Shown here: positions 5,475-8,848 of the stretch, piece after piece
How the letters are laid out: each line of letters begins with the position of its first letter
How positions within the stretch are numbered: position 1 is the stretch's first letter
Source of the DNA: Anaerolineales bacterium UBA6663
GTDB taxonomy: Bacteria; Chloroflexota; Anaerolineae; Anaerolineales; UBA6663
Assembly: GCA_002455335.1 (NCBI GenBank)
Contig: DKKP01000287.1
Coordinates: forward strand, 1,070-9,917
DNA length: 8,848 bases
Reading direction: 5' to 3'
Program-made: the position numbers and the translations under genes
The notes under the pieces: model-generated
The model's database searches: none
The model's input: the letters and a program-made list of their open reading frames with translations, nothing else
Told to the model about the DNA's origin: nothing

Positions 5475-7538
5475 ATGTTTGGTGGTGGACCCGACGGCCT
5501 GCGCCGTCAATTCAGTCAGGATCAACTCAAACCGCGCAACTTGAGCTACACGCTCGGCCGGTTTCTCGAATACTTCGGCCACGAGTGGCCCCTGCTCGTG
5601 CTTGTCGCCTTTCTGGTCGTTGCGGCAACGTGGACCCAGGTGACCAACCCCGAGCTCACCGGCCAGGTGGTCGATTGCTACATCACGCCCGCGCTTGGCG
5701 CGGGCGGCGGCGGCAGTGTCTCGGCCGGCCCGGCCGGCGCCGAACCGACATTGGCCGAGAACTGTTGGCTCCCCTCGGATCGCGCGAACGGCGACGTGAC
5801 CCAGGATGCGCTCCGGGCCCTGATCTATCTTGGCGCGACGCCGCCCACGACGGCCGATATGCTCGCCTTCACCGCCGACGAGCGCATCGCCGGGCTCGCG
5901 CGCGTGATCGGCGCCGTGTTGGCGCTGTTCGTGGCGGGCGCGTTGCTCACCGGCTCGTCGTTCTTCGTGATGAGCTGGGCCGGCCAACGCGTGCTGCGCG
6001 ATCTGCGTATCGACCTGTTCAAGCACATGCACCGGCTCTCGCTCGGCTACTACACCGAGCACGAGGCCGGCGATCTGATGGGTCGCATCACAAACGACAG
6101 CAGCGCGATCGAGCAGGCCTTTGGCTTCGCGATCATCAACGTCTTCAGCGGCGCGCTGCTGCTGATCTGGACGGCCTACAACATGCTTGTCAAGAGCGTG
6201 CCCTTCGCGCTGTTGAGCATGTCTGTGCTGCCGCTGATGGCCTGGGCGACCGCTTACTTCTCGGATCAGGCGCGCAAGGCGTATCGCGCCAGCCGGGCCG
6301 AGATGGGCAGCGTCAACGCCGAGCTGCAGGAGGGCCTGTCGGCCGTCCGCGAGACGCAGGCCTTCAATCGGGCCGAGGAGAACATCGAGCAGTTCAGGGC
6401 GACGAACGCTGCCAACCGCGACGCCAACGTTCGGGCCGTGTCGTTCACGTCGGCTCTGGCGCCCGCGCTCGAGGCGCTCGGCTACGTCGCGCTTGCGATC
6501 GTCACGGGCGTGGGCGGGTACTTCCTGCTCAACGGCCAGGATCTGACGCTCCTGGGCTTCACGACTTCGGTCTCGCTCGGCGTGGTCGTCACCTACCTGG
6601 CCTACGTCCAACGTTTCAACCAGCCGATCCAACAGATCGCCGTATTGTGGACCAACATCCAAAACGCCGTCGCGGGCGGCGAGCGGATCTTTGGCCTGCT
6701 TGACACGCCATCGGCCATCGCCGACAAACCCGACGCGAAGCCGATGCCGCCGATCACGGGCAGGGTGGAGCTTGTCGACGCGCGCGCCGAGTACAAGCAG
6801 GGCGTGCCCGTGCTCAAGGGCGTCACGCTCACGGCTGAGCCCGGGCAAACCATCGCCATCGTCGGCCCGACCGGCGCCGGCAAGACGACGATCATCAACC
6901 TGCTCCCGCGCTTCTGGGATGTGACCGGCGGCGCCGTCAAGATCGACGGCATCGATGTCCGCGACGTCACGCTCGAGACACTGCGCCGCCAGATCGGCAT
7001 CGTGCTGCAGGACTCGTTCTTGTTCAGCACGACCGTGATGGAGAACATCCGCTTCGGCCGGCCGACCGCCAGCGACGACGAAGTCATGGCCGCGGCCCGG
7101 CTGGCCCGGGCCGATCAGTTCATCGAGCGCCTGCCCGAGGGCTACAACACGGTGCTTGGGGAGCGCGGCAGCGGCCTCAGCCAGGGGCAACGCCAGTTGC
7201 TCTCGATCGCACGCGCAGCGCTGGCCGATCCACGGATCCTCATCCTCGACGAGGCCACCTCGAGCGTCGATACCCGCACCGAGCGCCTGATCCAGCGCGC
7301 GTTTGATGAACTGCTCAAGGGTCGGACGGCATTCGTCATCGCGCACCGGTTGAGCACGATCCGCAACGCCGACGAAATCCTGGTGCTCAAGGCCGGCGAG
7401 ATCATCGAGCGCGGCAAGTTCGATGCGCTCCTCGCGCGTAAGGGCTTCTTCTACGACCTGTACATGAGCCAGTTCCGGGCGCAAGAGGCGGCCGGGCCGG
7501 CAGCCGCCGGGCTGAACGGGGCGACGGCGTCTGTTTGA
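5475..7538 (+). CDS. ABC exporter half-transporter, catalytic-site subunit (membrane plus ATPase domains)
   Basis: A 687-residue exporter half and the partner of the preceding gene. Motifs: Walker A GPTGAGKT at 464-471, Q-loop Gln512, Walker B Asp592 with an intact catalytic Glu593 (ILDEATSSVD), and switch His624 (IAHRLST). Its signature is LSQGQ at 568-572 instead of LSGGQ. In a heterodimer this altered signature faces the degenerate Walker site of the first subunit, and the normal LSGGQ of the first subunit faces this Glu. The result is one degenerate and one working ATP site. A long extracytoplasmic loop (about 67-140) follows the first membrane segment, is rich in Gly and Ala, and holds the only two cysteines, Cys68 and Cys97. 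The protein ends in an Ala/Gly tail of about 20 residues. It is co-directional with the first ABC gene, with a 73-base gap, and has a strong ribosome site. Confidence 0.93.
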   Translation: MFGGGPDGLRRQFSQDQLKPRNLSYTLGRFLEYFGHEWPLLVLVAFLVVAATWTQVTNPELTGQVVDCYITPALGAGGGGSVSAGPAGAEPTLAENCWLPSDRANGDVTQDALRALIYLGATPPTTADMLAFTADERIAGLARVIGAVLALFVAGALLTGSSFFVMSWAGQRVLRDLRIDLFKHMHRLSLGYYTEHEAGDLMGRITNDSSAIEQAFGFAIINVFSGALLLIWTAYNMLVKSVPFALLSMSVLPLMAWATAYFSDQARKAYRASRAEMGSVNAELQEGLSAVRETQAFNRAEENIEQFRATNAANRDANVRAVSFTSALAPALEALGYVALAIVTGVGGYFLLNGQDLTLLGFTTSVSLGVVVTYLAYVQRFNQPIQQIAVLWTNIQNAVAGGERIFGLLDTPSAIADKPDAKPMPPITGRVELVDARAEYKQGVPVLKGVTLTAEPGQTIAIVGPTGAGKTTIINLLPRFWDVTGGAVKIDGIDVRDVTLETLRRQIGIVLQDSFLFSTTVMENIRFGRPTASDDEVMAAARLARADQFIERLPEGYNTVLGERGSGLSQGQRQLLSIARAALADPRILILDEATSSVDTRTERLIQRAFDELLKGRTAFVIAHRLSTIRNADEILVLKAGEIIERGKFDALLARKGFFYDLYMSQFRAQEAAGPAAAGLNGATASV

Positions 7539-7543
7539 CTCAC

Positions 7544-7586
7544 TTGACCGGTATATAGGGCGAAAATCGCCCTATATACCGGTCAA
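7544..7586. terminator. Perfect 20-bp-stem, 3-base-loop hairpin after the exporter genes
   Basis: The left arm at 7544-7563 begins TTGACCGGTATATAGG. The right arm at 7567-7586 is its exact reverse complement, with the loop AAA between. It starts five bases after the stop of the second ABC gene. Position and stability suggest a transcription end, possibly in both directions, but no T-run follows on either strand (CAACCTCAG comes next on the plus strand). It may instead stabilise the 3' end of the exporter mRNA, bind a dimeric protein, or be a dispersed palindromic repeat. Confidence 0.6.
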
Positions 7587-7630
7587 CCTCAGAGAAGGAT
7601 GGTTGCAGATCGGCGCGAAGAGAGGATGCC

Positions 7631-8848
7631 ATGCTGACGATCGACCTGGAGATCGCGCGGCGCTTTGTCCTGGGCAAGCAAGGCCTGTGGCCGGGACGGC
7701 GTTGGCGGGGGCTCAAAGGGGCCGAACAGGCGCTGCGGGCGATGGAGTACCTGCAGCTTGATCCGCTCCAGATCGTGGCCCGCAGCCACGACATCCAGCT
7801 TCACAGCCGCGTGCTTGACTACGCACCGGGCGGCTGGGAGGAGCTGGCTTACCGCAAGCGCCGGTTCTTCGACTGGGGCGGTTGGCTGGCGCTCCGCCCG
7901 ATGGACGAGCTGCCGCACTGGCGCGTCGTGATGGCGCGCGAACGCGACGGCGATCGCGATTGCGATCCGCGCATCCGACGCTCGGGCCGCGAGCACGCCG
8001 CCGCGGTCGTCGAGATGCGCGAGGTTCTGGCCGAACGCGGCATGGTGGGCAACCGCGACTTCGAGATGGCGTCGCGTACCCGCACCCAGAGCTATCGCGG
8101 CCGCAAAGACAGCGCCCTGGCCCTGTATTACCTCTGGCGCACCGGCGAGGTGATGACCCACCACCGCGAGTCCTTCGAGCGCGTCTACGGGTTGGCCGAG
8201 GCAATCGCACCGCCGACTGCGCTCCACGAGAGCGACCCGGCCGAGGCCGATCGATTCCTGATCACCAAGGAGATCGCGTTCGCCGGGCTCTCTCGCCTGG
8301 AACGCACACAGGATGCCTTTCATCGGGGCGTGCCCTTCAGCCGGGCGCGCGCCATCGTCGATGCGCTGCTCGGCGACGATGAGATCGTCGAAGTCAGGGT
8401 CGAGGGCTGGAAGCCCGTGCACTACGCCCTGGCATCCGACGCCAAGCATCTCAAGGCGCTGACCTCAGGTCGTGTGCCAAAGGCCTGGGCGCCACTCGAA
8501 GCCTCGACGACCGACGAAGCCGTTTTTCTCGCGCCGCTCGACCCGGTCAGCGCGCGGGGGCGAGCTAGACTGCTCTTCGCTTTCGACTACACCTGGGATG
8601 TGTACAAGCCGGCGCCGCAGCGTCGCTACGGCTATTACACGCTGCCCGTCCTCTGGGGCGATCGGCTCGTCGCGCGCTTCGACAGCAAGTACGAGCGCGA
8701 CGCCGGGGTCTTCACGGTGCTTGGCCTCTGGCTCGAACATCCAGCGCTTGGCAAAGACGAGGCCTTCGCCGAGGCCCTGGCCCGAGGCCTGAGGCGTTTC
8801 CGGGCCTTTCTCGGCGCCGATCGGCTCGACGTGAAGGCGATCCGCCTG
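7631..8848 (+). CDS. YcaQ/AlkX-type winged-helix DNA glycosylase (HTH_42 family), cut at right edge
   Basis: 406 codons are open from the ATG at 7631 to the window end with no stop. The family is about 400 residues, so little is missing. AGAGG at 7621-7625 is 5 bases upstream. The N-terminal LEIARRFVLGKQGL and then the segment 41-55 (LQLDPLQIVARSHDI) match YcaQ-like proteins, where Gln42-Leu43-Asp44 is the Q-x-D catalytic motif of AlkX glycosylases; AlkZ relatives have Q-x-Q. FDWGGWLALRPMDELP is the usual central element. FLAPLDP (about 299-305) and PAPQRRYGYYTLPVLWGDRL (from about 327) are the conserved C-terminal blocks. Known members remove N-alkylated purines and unhook interstrand crosslinks, and AlkZ protects an azinomycin producer. 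Activity here is inferred from the motif. No clear promoter lies between the hairpin and the start, so readthrough from the exporter operon is possible. Confidence 0.85.
   Translation, partial: MLTIDLEIARRFVLGKQGLWPGRRWRGLKGAEQALRAMEYLQLDPLQIVARSHDIQLHSRVLDYAPGGWEELAYRKRRFFDWGGWLALRPMDELPHWRVVMARERDGDRDCDPRIRRSGREHAAAVVEMREVLAERGMVGNRDFEMASRTRTQSYRGRKDSALALYYLWRTGEVMTHHRESFERVYGLAEAIAPPTALHESDPAEADRFLITKEIAFAGLSRLERTQDAFHRGVPFSRARAIVDALLGDDEIVEVRVEGWKPVHYALASDAKHLKALTSGRVPKAWAPLEASTTDEAVFLAPLDPVSARGRARLLFAFDYTWDVYKPAPQRRYGYYTLPVLWGDRLVARFDSKYERDAGVFTVLGLWLEHPALGKDEAFAEALARGLRRFRAFLGADRLDVKAIRL

Noticed and set aside
5454..7484. A 676-codon open frame on the minus strand opposite the second ABC gene
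   Set aside because: It mirrors the GC-rich third codon positions of the real gene. Its product is full of Arg, Asp, Glu and Gly without any fold or motif, while the plus strand encodes a complete ABC protein with all motifs.
7589..8449. A 286-codon minus-strand frame and other frames across the glycosylase gene
   Set aside because: The plus-strand frame from 7631 reads through to the window edge as a recognisable YcaQ-type protein.

Overview
The window is 8,848 bases of GC-rich bacterial DNA with closely packed genes and no RNA genes, insertion sequences or CRISPR arrays that I can see. The presence of an F420-type (deazaflavin-dependent) oxidoreductase, a high GC content and the general gene style fit Chloroflexota best, with Actinomycetota as the main alternative. 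This is inference from gene content, not a placement.

Layout. (1) Positions 1-371, minus strand: the N-terminal part of a membrane protein, most likely the DNA translocase FtsK/SpoIIIE, cut by the left edge. A good sigma70-like promoter (409-437) lies upstream of it. (2) 478-1383, plus strand: a five-pass membrane protein combining a bacterial PH-like domain with a DUF1648-like segment. (3) 1422-2273, minus strand: a short-chain dehydrogenase/reductase with Gly where the catalytic Ser is expected. (4) An AT-rich divergent promoter region holding a near-perfect 14-bp palindrome. (5) 2439-3379, plus strand: a MarR-type regulator whose stop overlaps the start of an F420H2-dependent nitroreductase-like gene by 4 bases. 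(6) 3455-7538, plus strand: two half-transporter genes that together read as a heterodimeric ABC exporter with one degenerate and one consensus ATP site. (7) 7544-7586: a perfect 20-bp-stem hairpin. (8) 7631 to the right edge, plus strand: a nearly complete YcaQ/AlkX-type winged-helix DNA glycosylase, the family that removes alkylated bases and unhooks interstrand crosslinks.

How the parts may work together (inference): the MarR regulator, the F420 reductase, the divergent reductase and the exporter look like one toxic-compound response unit: sense, reduce, export. The glycosylase next to it would repair DNA damage caused by the same kind of compound. The hairpin between the exporter and the glycosylase makes a single continuous transcript uncertain.

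Besides the genes, two non-coding structures stand out. One is a 99-base composite hairpin built on a degenerate 8-base repeat. It spans the end of the first ABC gene, including its stop codon, and ends one base before the ribosome binding site of the second. The other is the perfect 43-base palindrome after the exporter. Both should be compared with the rest of the genome.
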